A stretch of 64,000 nucleotides of DNA from Megachile rotundata (GCF_050947335.1 NC_134989.1:2783501-2847500); one strand, 5' to 3'; shown: positions 22,263 through 35,351, counted from the stretch's first letter. Translations and numbers: made by a program. Notes: generated by a model from the letters alone, not told the origin.

Positions 22263-25200
22263 AGAGGTCACGTGGTAATCTACAATATTAGAATTATGTG
22301 CGAATGTCCGGAGAGAGTCGAGTCTTGCTTGAGCCGGCGAAGGAAAACCCGTGTGTGACGAATAGATTGCGACGAAATAGGAAATAGTACCGCTCCGTAT
22401 CAAAAATTCGGCTTACGACTCATCATACGATCCCACATATATTATATATATACCAATAATATTTGATTGAAATCGACAAAAATTGGGGTGTTTCAAGTGA
22501 ATTCTCGCAGTACTCAATTACAGCCAATTGTATGGGACTATCTGAGGTTATATCTCGGCTCACTCAATAAGCTCGCCCAACTATTTTTAACCTAGTAGCT
22601 TAACTGACGTATTTCATTTACTCCCACATCTCTACTAATTCCAGAAACAAAAATTTCGTAACATAATCTGCTCTTTGGTTGCGTGAAAAAATTTGAAATC
22701 AATTTAGAACTACATGTATAAATAATTAATAAAATAATTATAAAAATGATATTTTAATTTGACGACGAAATGGTATCTAGTCAGCGAGAATAGTACACAA
22801 TGTTTGTCAAATACTACACTTGCTGTTAATAAATGAACGTTCATGAAATTAAAAAATGAAATGTAATACATGATAAACAAATTAAAAATAAAAAAATATA
22901 GATAATATGTGAGAAAATAGGAGTATTATGATTTTACATCAGCAATGAAATAGCGTAATCCCAATTATAAAGGAATGATCAGTTGTTTCAGCAGATTTAT
23001 AATAATTATTAAACAAAAATGTATTATCATGGTGAGTTTACGCGAAGGTTCACGAGATCAAATCGTTTGTCGATACGTAGCTACCCAGGGCATATTCTCA
23101 CCGCTTAACATTTTGCACGATGTTCCCACTATTTCCGGCAAATAAAATAAAAATCAAACTACTGACGTCCATTTCACACCGAATCACAGCAAATTTTAAA
23201 GCTTCCATTCTTCTGAAGATGAAAATTAAGTATGTCTTAAAAAACGTTTCTAAAAATGCAAAAATTATATTTGAAGATACAGTTTTTCTTTATAAATATA
23301 ACTTCTTCGAAGTCCTAACCAACGATACATATTTCGCGTTTTTAGAATTCAGTTAGGGTAAGTTGCATATCAAATATCCTTTTAGACTAAAATACAATGA
23401 ATATTATACTAGATATTTTATTCTTAACCGGCTTACTGTAAATACTTTTCTTGAACCCCCGGTACTTTTACTATTTTCTCCCTCAATCTGTTATATCTCA
23501 AGAGTATTATCTTTTTATATTAAAAACGAAAAGTTTTTAATTTTACTGTGAAAACTGTCATTCTTTCAATTTTTCACATTTTTAAATTTTGTTCATATTC
23601 AACAATTAAATTTACAGGAATCAGCTGTGACATATGTTAAAACAACTTTCAAAGTTTATTTATAATTTGTTTTAAGTTAAAATAATGAGTAACTTCCTTG
23701 TTAGAGTCGGTTTTAGTGGCTGGGGTCATATACGTCCCAGTGTGCCATGTTATTCCGATGAAATGCGACTGTTAAGGGTTACAACCAACCACCAATTAAT
23801 TATACCCAGGAAAAATTGTTTATTTCCGTTGCTGAATTTTCAGTCATGGTACACTATGCTAGGATGAGATTAATTAATTGATGTGTTACTTTAAATTAAT
23901 ATTTTTCGGTGGTGGCAAATATGAAAGAAAATTTAGCAAATATAACATGAATAATGAGAGAATGTTGTTCTGTTTTGATTGGTTATAAACTTCTGAAGAT
24001 GACGGTAAGAACATGGGGTGATTAAATGAACTGATTTATGACTTTATTGCATACTATATCGAAAATTGTTTGCATCGCCAGAACCCCGTTTAGGCCTCGC
24101 TTCGACTTCAGAATTTATTGCCAGTGGTCTTCTCTATTTCCTTCACTATGAAGGCAAGGCTGCAATAAATTGTTTGATCTGCACTATGATAAAGACTTCC
24201 ATAAAATGGTGTTGCACATAAATATGCCTTTGAAAGTCTATAGTTTATACACAAAACTATGTTTTCCTTTTACTGTTTTAAATGCTTAATTACTTCCAGG
24301 GGAATACATACAATTTGTTTGTTGTTATGGGGAAAAGTGACCTTGCAACAAAAATACAAGTACTATATTTGTATGCCGATAAGACAGATTTTGTCATATT
24401 TTACTCATATTTAAAAATTTTCAACCTAGTCCTTAGCTGAAGAAAGTCTACGTTGCACTTGAATTTTTGCAAAATTTGTATGCATAGAAATTTGTTTAAT
24501 GCAGTTATATCATACGAACTCAGACAGTAAATGCTAATATAATGTTAAAGAAACAGAGACGAACAGATTAATTAAACTTTCATTATATTTTCTAAATAAA
24601 TGTCAAAAATAATTAAAAATGTTATGCTCTAAAAGCACAAATCGTTGAAAACAATCCGAAAGATCATAGCATACTTAAATCAAGCTTTTATTCCAATTTA
24701 AAAGGAATACCATCGCAGAAATACGAATCGAAAATCAATAAGCATCGATTTTAAAAGCTGAGGTGTTCTTTCGTATTGAGTCTTTGCTAGAGTCTTATAC
24801 TCTTCTTAGAGGGGGTATCTGGCGAGTGTAGGGTGTAGGGTGCGACCTATATAGCTTGAAAGCATATATTAACGCGGACATATGACTTGGAGCAAACTTA
24901 ATAATGCGGGCAGAGGGGGAATATCCAAAAGACTGTTCGACTGGCGAGTGCCGCTTTGCACTCTAATTTAACGTGTCTCCTTCACCTCGGGATTGATGAA
25001 ATTCCAACGTGATGACGCAGGTAAGATCGGTGATAAATTTCTAGGTTGCCGGGTCATTTTGCGATTATAGAAATATCCTTGCTATTAGACCACTTTTTAA
25101 TTCGAAGTTATAGAAAGGAGAGAGATTTTGAAACGTGGCGAGTTTATGTCGAACCTGAACGAATTATTGATATATCGGATACACTTTCTAACGGCATTCA

Positions 25201-26082
25201 TAATTCTAAACCACTTCAAATTATGTTGAAAAAGAGAAACAGAAATGATTCAAAAAGTGTCTGTCAAGTTTTTTTTAATCAACTTTGAAGGGAAGAGTTT
25301 ACTCAGTATGATGATTATATTTATTTACTTGATGCGTCTAATTAGCGATGACATCTTACAGATAGTGTCTCTCCGTAAATCCTGTTTACCACAATTTTTG
25401 AATTTTGAATTTTAATAACAGATGAACGAATGCAATTAAATTTTTTACATCTTGCGGATGTTGCTTCCATCATAGCCGCGTATACAAAAATCTTTATATT
25501 TATTCAATGTTAACTATTGATAGCGTAAACAACTTGTTATTTCGTACATGTCTAATAATTACTTTGCAACCGTTGAACTGAACCAGATGTATTTTTTTTA
25601 CATGTTATGGAGGATGGTCCATGTTGCGCAAGCTTGTCGATTTGTATATTATAAACTGTTATTAGTATAAAAAACTATATGACTTTATTCCAAAAATTTA
25701 ATAAAGTTATCCTACCATCAATTCACTCTAAATGTAAATAATATTTAATTATTTATTATAATACATTCATCTCATATTTTCTACAAAGTCCAATCAAATA
25801 ATAAGTGAAAATGTCAATTACAAAACGTAATTTCTTATGGAAGAATAAATAAAAACCGGATTTTTCGATCTTCGGCTTACAATTAGTGTTAAAGAAAATC
25901 AAATTTGAAAGTCACTGAGGTTCTGTGTTATAGAAATGTGATTTTTAGTTGAGAGACATCATCGAGTATTGTGGTTCACCACGCTTTAACTGAAATATAA
26001 AATTCTTAAACGTTAATTACAGGCATTCCTCGAGTAACACGGTATTTGAATTACACGAAGCCACGAATAGCGCATTTAATAA

Positions 26083-27209
26083 AATAATTTTAAGAAAAAA
26101 AATACGCCGACTTCGAAATGCACTAAAAAGTATAAAATAATTTCTATTTCCTAATGAAGTAATTTCTATTTCATTCAATCATACAATTACGTAACAGATA
26201 TGAATGAAACCTATTTACTCGTTAGGTAGCATATTAAATGCATTTCAACCTTTTCGGAGGCGAAAATACTGAGGTATTTTTAATTTTGCGCCGCCTCCGA
26301 AAAGGTTGAAATGCATTTAATATGCTACCTAACGAGTAAATAGGTTTCATTCATATCTGTTACGTAATTGTATGATTGAATGAAATAGAAATTATTTCAT
26401 TAGGAAATAGAAATTATTTTATACTTTTTAGTGCATTTCGAAGTCGGCGTATTTTTTTTCTTAAAATTATTTTATTTCACGCTTTTTAGTGGAATGGGGA
26501 GAATTGTATAGGATACTGTGAGACATTTCTTACATAACAATACCAAAGAATAGGATTTTGCAATAACAATAGTTATTATACATGTATACTGATTTTCGGC
26601 CGACAAGACGTGTTTGTAGAAACAGTAGAAAATCGGCGACTGCATGTTGACTCATACACCATCAGAGACACGAAGCATACGCAGAATTCAATATATTAGT
26701 AACAGTAGGTTTTCGCTAATAACTCGAAAACTAAAGCTTCCCTTTAATTGCGGATAAGGAAAAAGTTGTTCAGAATCGTGCCCCTGATAACATATTAAAA
26801 GGACATTAAAATCGTCCAAAGTTGATTTCAAAACTTTTCAACAATTTTTCGCTAATATCTCGAAAACTAAAGCTTCTCGCGAAATTTGTATATGAACAAA
26901 ATTGTTCAGAATCATGTCCGTGATATGATATTAAAAGCGCACTAAAATCGAGAAAAGTTTATTTCAAAAGTTGCCGGTTTTTTTGCAATAACAACACTTT
27001 GCAATTCAAATATGAAAAATTTTTTGATAATGGTACCAATGGGGAGTCAGAACCTACCAGATGCAAAAGGTTTCGTTCCGATCGGTGCATCCAGCTAGGC
27101 GTAATCGGCGGGCACATATACAAAATAATAAAAAAAAAAAAAAAAAAAAAGAAAAAAATATACTGATCGAATTGAGTAACCTCCTCCTTTTGCGAAGTCG
27201 GTTAAAAAT
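26083..27209. repeat. R1 repeat, copy 2, with near-perfect palindrome
   Basis: The palindromic part (26083-26478) has arms of about 185 bp separated by only some 30 bp; I see one mismatch in most of the arm length. It lacks the nested TIR element found in copies 1 and 3. After it come two ~130-bp tandem units (from about 26699 and 26829), the GGTACCAATGGGGAGTCAGA block, a run of 21 A, and the terminal CGAAGTCGGTTAAAA. Confidence 0.85.
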
Positions 27210-27887
27210 TGCAACAGGCCTGGAATAATATGGAATTCGAATTACACGAAATGGCAAATATTAAAATAGGATAACTGAATAGGCAATGTCTGATATAATT
27301 AAATTTATTTAAGAAAAAAACCTGTGTACAATATATCGTAATTATGCCGAACAGGGAGCCTTGCTTCAATGATCTTAACCTTAACCCCTTACACTATGAC
27401 CTATTTGTCAGGTGCATCAGTCAGAACTGAGTAATTACAGCTACAATATTAAAACAGACAAAAAAATTTGAAATATTATGTCAATATGTTATTATACAAT
27501 CGTTGACTATGCAAATTATAATTGGACTGGAACTCCAAATTGAAACGTACTATAAAATAATTTTCAGAAAAAAAATACACCGACTTCGAAATGCACTAAA
27601 AAGTATAAAATAATTTCTATTTCCTAATGAAGTAATTTCTATTGCTTTGAATCATACAATTACGTCACAGATATGAATTAAACCTATTTACTCGTTAGGT
27701 AGTATATTAAATACATTTCAACCTTTTCGGAGGCGGCGCAAAAATAAAAGATTTTCTTGGACATGTCAACCTTCGGACAGCCGAACATAGGCAATACTTG
27801 TATAGCTATTTCTTTTTCTATAGATATAACTCGAAAGCACGCCGCGAAGTAGGTGTTAATGCGTATAGAATGTAACTATGGTCTATC

Positions 27888-28270
27888 TAGCCCTTTGCGG
27901 ACGGGACGGTTCGAAGTGAACCGTACCGTGGGGCCGAACTCCTGCCGCGATGGTCATTAAAAATTGCCAGCGCATATTTCTGCTTAATCGCAGTTTTCGT
28001 TCATAGCATTCCAAGTCAAATTCTGGACATATTGTATGTACATGCACAGATTTACGTGCATGCACACATGTACGCGTTTCTCGGCTCTATCAGTTGTTTT
28101 CGCGGAACGCATAGTTAAGTTTCTCAGCCATAGCCACGCATTTACGTGGGACACATATATGCGTTTCTCGGCTCAATCAATTGTTTTCGCCAAACGCATA
28201 TATGAGTTCTTCAGCGAATTTGATGATTTACGCAGAACGCATATATGCGGCGGTAGTCCGCCAAGGGATA
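27888..28270. mobile_element. Nested TIR element in R1 copy 3
   Basis: Same element as 15513-15893. The left end TAGCCCTTTGCGGAC is intact; the right end reads GTCCGCCAAGGGATA, two changes from perfect. Confidence 0.72.
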
Positions 28271-29840
28271 GATTCATAGATTATGCGACGGAAAGACTCG
28301 ATCGCCGCATATGCTATAAAGATAAAGCCCATCTGCCGCAAATTTGGTAATTCCCGCGTCGTGGGCTCCGTTTATAGGTTCTTAGATCCCTGGCTTCCAC
28401 ATGCGAACGAAGTCGATTCAATTTCATTTATATCAGAAACGTTGCGAAATGAAGATGCAGTCGTTACATTTACGTATATTACCAGATATATCTATAATGG
28501 TTCGTATTCTTTTTCAGGATTTATTAATTTCCAATACGTCATATCACAATCAACTGGTTATTGGCAGCAACGTTTACTGAGGTATTTTTAATTTTGCGCC
28601 GCCTTCGAAAAGGTTGAAATGTATTTAATATACTACCTAACGAGTAAATAGGTTTAATTCATATCTGTGACGTAATTGTATGATTCAAAGCAATAGAAAT
28701 TACTTCATTAGGAAATAGAAATTATTTTATACTTTTTAGTGCATTTCGAAGTCGGTGTATTTTTTTTCTGAAAATTATTTTATTTCACGCTTTTTAGTGG
28801 AATGGGGAGAATTGTTTAGGATACTGTGAGACAGTTCTTCCGGGCTTTTTTTTGTCTGCGTAAATGCCATGAGCATAATTAAGTAAAAGACAACATGGAT
28901 ATTCGTTTTTCAACTTTTTTTGCAACAATAATCCTTTGTAACTAAAAAATGAAAAAATTTTTGATAATCGTATCAATGGGTAGTTAGACTCCACAAGATG
29001 CGAAAGGCTTTGTTCCGATCGGACTACCCACCTAGGAAAAACCGCCGAACATGCATAGAAAAAATAATCCTTACAACTAAAAAATAAAAAAAATGTTTAT
29101 TAGAACGGTAGGGAGACTGTACCAAGCAATGGGAATAATACACCAACGTCAACGTGAACTCATCTTGCTGCGTAAGTTGCGTGTCAAAGCGGTAAAGCTT
29201 AGTTAGTGTTTTGGTACAGTGCATTGTAATTGCCCTTTCTTGTCTTTCCCGTGCATAGCACGGGGCGTTCCACTAATAATAATAACAATAGTTATTCGCT
29301 AATATCACGAAAACTAAAGTTTTCCGTCAATTATGCATAAGGAAAAACTCGTTTAGAATCATGCTACTAATAACGTATTAGAAGGACATAAAAATCGTTC
29401 GAAGCTGGCTTCAAAAGTTAATAACAATTTCTGTAATATCTCGAAAACAAAAGCTTTCCGTCAATTTCGCAAGAGGAAAAAGTTGTCCAGAACCACGCCC
29501 CTAACAACATATTCAAAGGACATTAAAATCGTTCGAAGTTGATTTCAAAAGTTAATAACAATTTTTTTCGCTAATATCTCGAAAACTAAACATTTCCGCG
29601 AAATTTGTATATGAACAAAATTGTACAGAATCATGTCCGCGATAAGATATTGAAAGCGCACTAAAATCGAGAAAAGTTTATTTTAAAAGTTGCCGGTTTT
29701 TCTGCAATAACAGCACTTTGCAATTAAAAAATGAAAAATTTTTTGATAATGGTACCAATGGGGAGTCAGAACCTAACAGATGCAAAAGGTTTCGTTCCGA
29801 TTGGTCCATCCAGCTAGGCGTAATCGGCGGGCACACATAG

Positions 29841-29875
<35 letters not shown>
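29841..29875. repeat. (A)35 homopolymer
   Basis: Thirty-five A in R1 copy 3. The length may be affected by sequencing error. Confidence 0.8.
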
Positions 29876-29877
<2 letters not shown>

Positions 29878-31229
29878 ATCGAATTGAGTAACCTCCTCCT
29901 TTTTCGAAGTCGGTTAAAAAATTCGAGTAAAATTGATCACAGCCAAAGTACGAGTGCGTCACGAGTCAGACTCGTCAAAGTACTGCAAGGAGTTAATACA
30001 ATGCATTTTGTCAAGGACATGTCCCCGAGTAACTTTTTCTAATACCTAAGTTATTAACAAAAAAAGTTTAAATAAAATACAGATAAAATTTAAATCCAAG
30101 TCGAGGGGGAGGGTTAGTTGGTGACAGTTAGTTTGAGGTCCGTTAATTATGGAATGGAATCTTCCTACAGGGCGGGGGAGGTGAATAAGTGAAAAAGTTA
30201 GGTGAAGTGCAGAAAAGTACGTAAGGATATTTTATTTGCTCCTGTTGGGTTTTAAATAAAATCTATACTGTAACTGTTTGTTTTTTTTACCCTTTCATTA
30301 TGGGTGCTGAATATAGTTAGCATCTGCAGTACGACTTGTGTATCGGATGCTGACTATAGTCGATATGTATGTAATAGCAAAAAATATACTCATTTTTATG
30401 TTGTTTATACAATACGACGAAACCGTTATTACGTAGCTCTTAAAAAAATGTACATACAAATGAATCCCAAGCGTTGAAAGACGTCACACTTCGCAGCGTG
30501 ATGCCTAGTTCAGTAGCGTCACCCCAGTAGAACGGACTGCCGTAACGAAAGGGTTGATAAACAATGAACGACTGTTGAAACTTTGTGTGCGTTACTCAGG
30601 GACATGTCCTTAGTAACACATGTCAAGATGAACTCACCATTTTTGAACTCACATATATGTATAGTAGATGTAAAAAACAGAATTCAGATTGTGTGTAAAA
30701 AGATTCCAATAAACATTATGATACATGTGGAAAAAGAATTCCCGAACCAAATAAAAACATGTATTCCGAACAGCGGGAAACACGTAGAATAAATTTTTCA
30801 GAAACTTCGACTGTAATGGACAATACTTTCCACGTTTCTTACTCTTCTGACCTGCCGTTCCAACCGTAAACCTCCACTATCGGTTTCAGTAACTAGAGTC
30901 AAACATGCGACACTGATCACAACAATAAGACCGCTTTTATGACTTACTACTCAAATCGAGACGTTTCTTCTGAAAACCAGTAAATTTCTAAGCGTTATAT
31001 CTCGAAAACTATCGTGTAAGAACATTAAATCTTAATAAACACGTTTTGAAAAGCACTATAGTGTAATCGAAAAATATATGGTTGTATTTAAAAAATGAAA
31101 CTTCACCATCATATCTTTTGCATTAATAACATTAAAAAATTTTCGTTTGCGCCAAAACATAGAACCCCTATTACCCCGCCACTTCTATACATATAAACAG
31201 TTTTTCGTATCGTCAATAGTTTATAAAAT

Positions 31230-31560
31230 GTTGCGCTGCCACATTAGCCGTGGATACCATGTGCAATAATGGATGAATTGAGCAGAAAGGAACCTGGTTA
31301 TAGGAAAAACCTGTATAATTATTCTGCAGGATATGGAGGAACGACCGCTTAGGTTCCAAGGCTTACAGATCCTGCACCCATAAACATTTATTTAAAAGAA
31401 TATATTAAAGAAAACGTATACGGTAAAGATATCGAAAGTAAGTGCCAATTAGTGCAAGCAATTAATTACGCATCGAAAGAACTGAAAAGTCAAATTACAT
31501 TTATTGAAAGTTTCGGTAATTGAACGAGCATAATTTTGCAAGACAACACGGACAATTTTA
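31230..31560 (+). pseudogene. Transposase C-terminal relic (possible)
   Basis: A plus-strand frame reads VPRLTDPAPINIYLKEYIKE then NVYGKDIESKCQLVQAI and ASKELKSQITFIESF. The first piece resembles a decayed RSPDLxPxDFYLWGYxKxxVY block, i.e. the third catalytic region of IS630/mariner-like transposases, followed by the usual helical C-terminus. No terminal repeats were found around it. Confidence 0.4.
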
Positions 31561-32341
31561 GCAGCTTTACAAATGAAAAGGTAAAGTACTTTTTATTGAA
31601 AAGTCTTTCTAAGTTTTTCTTTTAAAACAATAGTACTCGGCTGTACATATGTACATTATTTCATGCATATTACGCGTTTACGGTGTTACAATATGGTAAA
31701 AACATATTCGTTTGCAAAAACTTTAAGATTTCATGGAATAATAACAAATTTTTTATTATTAATAAAAAATAAATAAATATTGACAAAATTTGTAAGATTT
31801 ATACGAAATTATATACGATCATGATACGACATTGAAATTTTATGTTTTAGTAGATCTTTAAACAGTAAATTTTTAAGAATAAGTAATTTTATGCGTTGAA
31901 AAGTTTATCAAGAAAAATGATTGACCTATGAAAGATGATTTCACATATAAAATCATAAACTTTAAAAATTTCCTAACTTTTCTGATTTTAAACGATTCTA
32001 TGCGGATTTATCATTTCCGAAAACAACTGACCTATTTTGGCGTTCGACGTCATTTGCAAAACATAGCATTAAATGAAATACGCAAAAACCTTTCTGCAGT
32101 ATCATAAAAAAATATTCGAATATTGTATAAAACGTTCCCTTCTCTTTTATAATATCTTAAAAATAGTCGTGTTGTTAGAACGATTTAATGAGAGGATACC
32201 TTAACGCTAAAGCAACATATCTGCTAAATTTAGAAACTAACCAAGCTGTAAATGAATTCGTAACTGTCATTTCGTTCTTCTTATATTAAACAGAGTTTTA
32301 ATACTGTAAATGGCTTTAATCATTCAAAAAGATTCTGAACT

Positions 32342-32528
32342 GCCACCTCCGAAAAGGTTGAAATGTATTTAATATACTACCTAACGAGTAAATAGGTTTC
32401 ATTCATATCTGTTACGTAATTGTATGATTGAATGAAAGAGAAATTACTCCATTAGGAAATAGAAATTATTTTATACTTTTTAGTGCATTTCGAAGTCGGT
32501 GTATTTTTTTTCTGAAAATTATTTTATT
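32342..32528. repeat. R1 fragment, copy 4 (single arm)
   Basis: One right-hand arm of the R1 palindrome, from CCACCTCCGAAAAGGTTGAA to CTGAAAATTATTTTATT. The partner arm and the rest of R1 are absent. Confidence 0.85.
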
Positions 32529-33039
32529 CTTTGAATCACTCATCATGCATAATGTGTAGTGTGTACATAGTGAGAAACTTTCGTAAACGAATTGATATGG
32601 AAAAAAGGTGGACATTTTTAACATTTCGATACTACGGACTGGACAATCGTAGTGCGTGTGTGATTGTGTGTTTGTTTAGTGTGGGTTCCGATAATTGTAC
32701 CATTATTATACGGAAAACATGAAATATAACAGTCACCCTTTTTACTTGACAATCCCATAGAGCGGGTATTGATATGCTCTTGTGGATTTTAGCGAGTAAA
32801 CAGGTTTTTTGTCATACGATGATGTACTTCAAAATTAATGAAGAATTCTCGCATCGTAAATTCACGCATGAGGTAAGCGTCCGAGTATTCTTTAATTATA
32901 TATCGTTAAATAAACAGTCATTTTTTTTAATTATCTAAAAAAAACTGCGCTTGATCTTCACCTTTATTTTCGTTTCATCCATACAATGAGTTCCATTAAT
33001 AAATTTATACTTATTAATAGTTGTGAATTTTATAACTAC

Positions 33040-33300
33040 TTACCTACGGCTGACGTATTACCGATGATGGTAACTATGTTACCGATATCGCGCGATTCAC
33101 GACCATGGTCAACCGTCACGCTTGCATCCGTCGCTCTCGCATCTGGGCGCGCACTATTTTCGCGCTCTGATTGATCAGTGTTTTTTATTAATAATTCAAA
33201 AACTAAGCTTTAACCAGCATTTTGGTAAAGGAAAAATTTGTTCAGAATCACTCCAGCTACCACCCCCTAAAATTATGCCCACCAGTAACCGAACACCCTG
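33040..33300. mobile_element. Single end of the CAGGGTG foldback family
   Basis: Aligns with the right arm of the element 44777-46702: GTCGCTCTCGC, CGCGCTCTGATT, TTAATAATTCAAAAACTAAGC and the terminal GAACACCCTG followed by TA. The other arm is not present nearby, so it is a truncated copy. Confidence 0.7.
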
Positions 33301-33958
33301 TATTGTATTAAAACCTTCAAGGACAAACTAATATTCCTGATGATCTTTTAAAACCAGGGAAGAGTACTTTCTGATATATGAAAGAAGGAGAAGTCACATT
33401 TATTCTTTCCAGTTCTCAACAAGATGTGTAACGCATGACGGTATAGCGCATTGCGAACTGATGCGTGCCGGTTTAATGTATGCTAATCTAACGCATGGTC
33501 ATACAATGCGCAAAAATATAACATGATGTAGTTTAACCCTTAGCTTCTATACACAGTCAAACAATGTATGAACATCTATCGTATAGCGATTTAGTGGCGA
33601 ATGAACGTGTGGCCATAGAACACATGAAAACGTAATATATGGCGATCTAAGGTTGATCCTTTACAGACAAAAATCCCAATAAAAATATGATAAATCCTAA
33701 TTAACACTGTTTCTACCAAGAGATATTAAAATATACCTTTGAAGTTTTAACTTAAAATTATTCTCTAACTTAAATCATTTCTCTTGTTGTGCTGCGCGTC
33801 AATTTAATGCATACGCAAGCTGATTAGGTTTTGGATCAGTGACCACTATTCCGATAATATGAATAAACAACTGATGTAGCAGGTATAAGTTAAACTTTAT
33901 TCTAATACTTAGAAAAAATGGTAACGGACAACGTGGTAACGGACTTTTAAAGATACTA

Positions 33959-33989
33959 GGGGGCTGTGCCCCCTGGCCGCTTCGCGGCC
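33959..33989. repeat. Two adjacent GC-rich hairpins
   Basis: GGGGGC-TGT-GCCCCC (33959-33973) and GGCCGC-TTC-GCGGCC (33975-33989) stand out sharply in AT-rich DNA. They immediately precede the (TTAGG)n inverted repeat. Adjacent GC hairpins are seen at some transposon ends, but no element boundary can be fixed here. Confidence 0.8.
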
Positions 33990-34017
33990 CAACCCCTTAA
34001 TGCGCTTCCCGCCTAGT

Positions 34018-34330
34018 CATAACGTAACGGTGTCACGCATAAAGCTGTCACGGTTAGGTTAGGTTAGGTTAGGTTAGATTAGAAAGTATGAAGGTGTTAC
34101 GCGTGACACAGTTGCGTTATGATTTTGTACTACAGAGTACAATATGACCGTGACAGATGTAACCTAACCTAAACCTAACCTAACCTAACCTAACCGTGAC
34201 AGCGTTACGCGTGACACCATTGCGTTATGATTTTGTACTATATAGAGTACGATAGAGAATGATAGAATACAATATAACCTTGACAGCGTTACGCGTTACG
34301 TTACGATTTTATATTATAGAGTATGATTTA
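34018..34330. repeat. Inverted repeat with (TTAGG)n and CCTAA arrays
   Basis: A TTAGG array (34054-34082) and a CCTAA array (34160-34195) face each other. Both are bordered on the outside by CTGTCACGG or its complement and by GTGTCACGC-type sequence. Direct copies of GTTACGCGTGACAC-TTGCGTTATGATTTTGTAC occur at about 34095, 34203 and, decayed, 34287. TTAGG is the telomere unit of most insects, so these may be interstitial telomere-like repeats, or an unrelated satellite of the same pentamer. Confidence 0.75.
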
Positions 34331-35351
34331 TTAGTTAAGAGCTGGCGAGAGAATCTGCCCTGTCTAAAATGAATGTTTTCCACGAAAACTAAAAATGAGA
34401 AGTGGGATCGGCATGTATTTGGGAGTGACAAACGCCTTGTGAAAATTAACTATCAGATTGGTCGACAAAATATTGCAAGAAGGGGTAAGAACCGCCCTAA
34501 CAAAATGTTTGAGCTCAGGTCAACTTTGACCTGAAGAGTGTCGACTACGCCGTCGTTTGTCACCTAACGGTTCGACAGTAATAAACCTAAATTATGCTGG
34601 GCCTTAATAAAAACATAAAAACATAAAAATTTCGGAATTACAAATTGCCCGCAATAAACCGCTGCAACGGTAACGGTCATTTTCCCAAGAATGTTCCAGC
34701 TAAATAAAAATATGGTCTTATAAGATTGAGTCCCAACATCTACATAATTAATTTTTTCACTTTTCATACAATAGTTGTTAAATTAATTCAGCGGTATTTT
34801 CTTTCAGCTCATCCTACATGTAGATTTAGAAATGAGCATATGATGTAATTATTTCTACCATGAGGTATTGTTTGACACCTTGGATTTCATGACAGTGCCT
34901 AACTTTAAACCATTTTACATATAAATATCAACACCATTTTGCAGCATCATATCAATTATGATCAGATTAGAAAATTCCAACTTCAGTTGTAATTAAAAAT
35001 ACAGAAGTTGCGGCATAACTTCGATATTCGCTTATTTTCCGCTATGTTGCATTCTACCGTACACCTCTATATTTATATTTTGTAGATTGATAAATTAAGC
35101 TAGAATTTACAACCTGATAATCTCTAATAAAAACACATCAATGTAGCAATAAATATAGTACTCAAATTATCAACATTTTTGAATTGATAATTTGAAATTC
35201 CAACAGTTTTGGTAATTATTTGCATTCAAAAACAACAGGTGTCAAAAGACACCTTTTAGTGGAACCTAGGTATACACAAAATCGTGATAGAAATAGTATT
35301 AAAGAATTCAATCCAAATATTAACATAATAATAAAAAAGAAATGATTTCAC

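Larger units (their letters stand above)
27554..29920. repeat. R1 repeat, copy 3 (2.37 kb)
   Basis: Full-length partner of copy 1 (15175-17584), same orientation, about 12.4 kb apart, including the nested TIR element (27888-28270). It has three ~130-bp tandem units (from about 29280, 29417 and 29548) against two in copies 1 and 2, and a run of 35 A (29841-29875) against 13 and 21. The arms carry private changes shared by both arms. Confidence 0.87.
21254..35351 (-). other. 14.1 kb intron rich in R1 repeats
   Basis: Contains low-complexity blocks (21800-22262), R1 copies 2, 3 and 4, a transposase relic near 31360, a CAGGGTG-family end at 33040-33300, and the (TTAGG)n inverted repeat at 33959-34330. 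Stretches 22440-26080, 29921-31190, 31560-32340, 32529-33039 and 34331-35351 are AT-rich with no gene I can support. The ORFs there are short and lack motifs. An additional 2-2 phase exon cannot be excluded. Confidence 0.6.

Noticed and set aside
22131..22403. 90-codon minus-strand ORF with LSHS repeats
   Set aside because: Product of the GAGA-rich tract; no gene.
15906..28591. Conserved 102-codon ORF in both R1 copies (15906-16214 and 28283-28591)
   Set aside because: The two versions differ in nine codons and eight of these change the residue. That is the pattern of neutral change, not of a protein under selection. No motif is recognised either.
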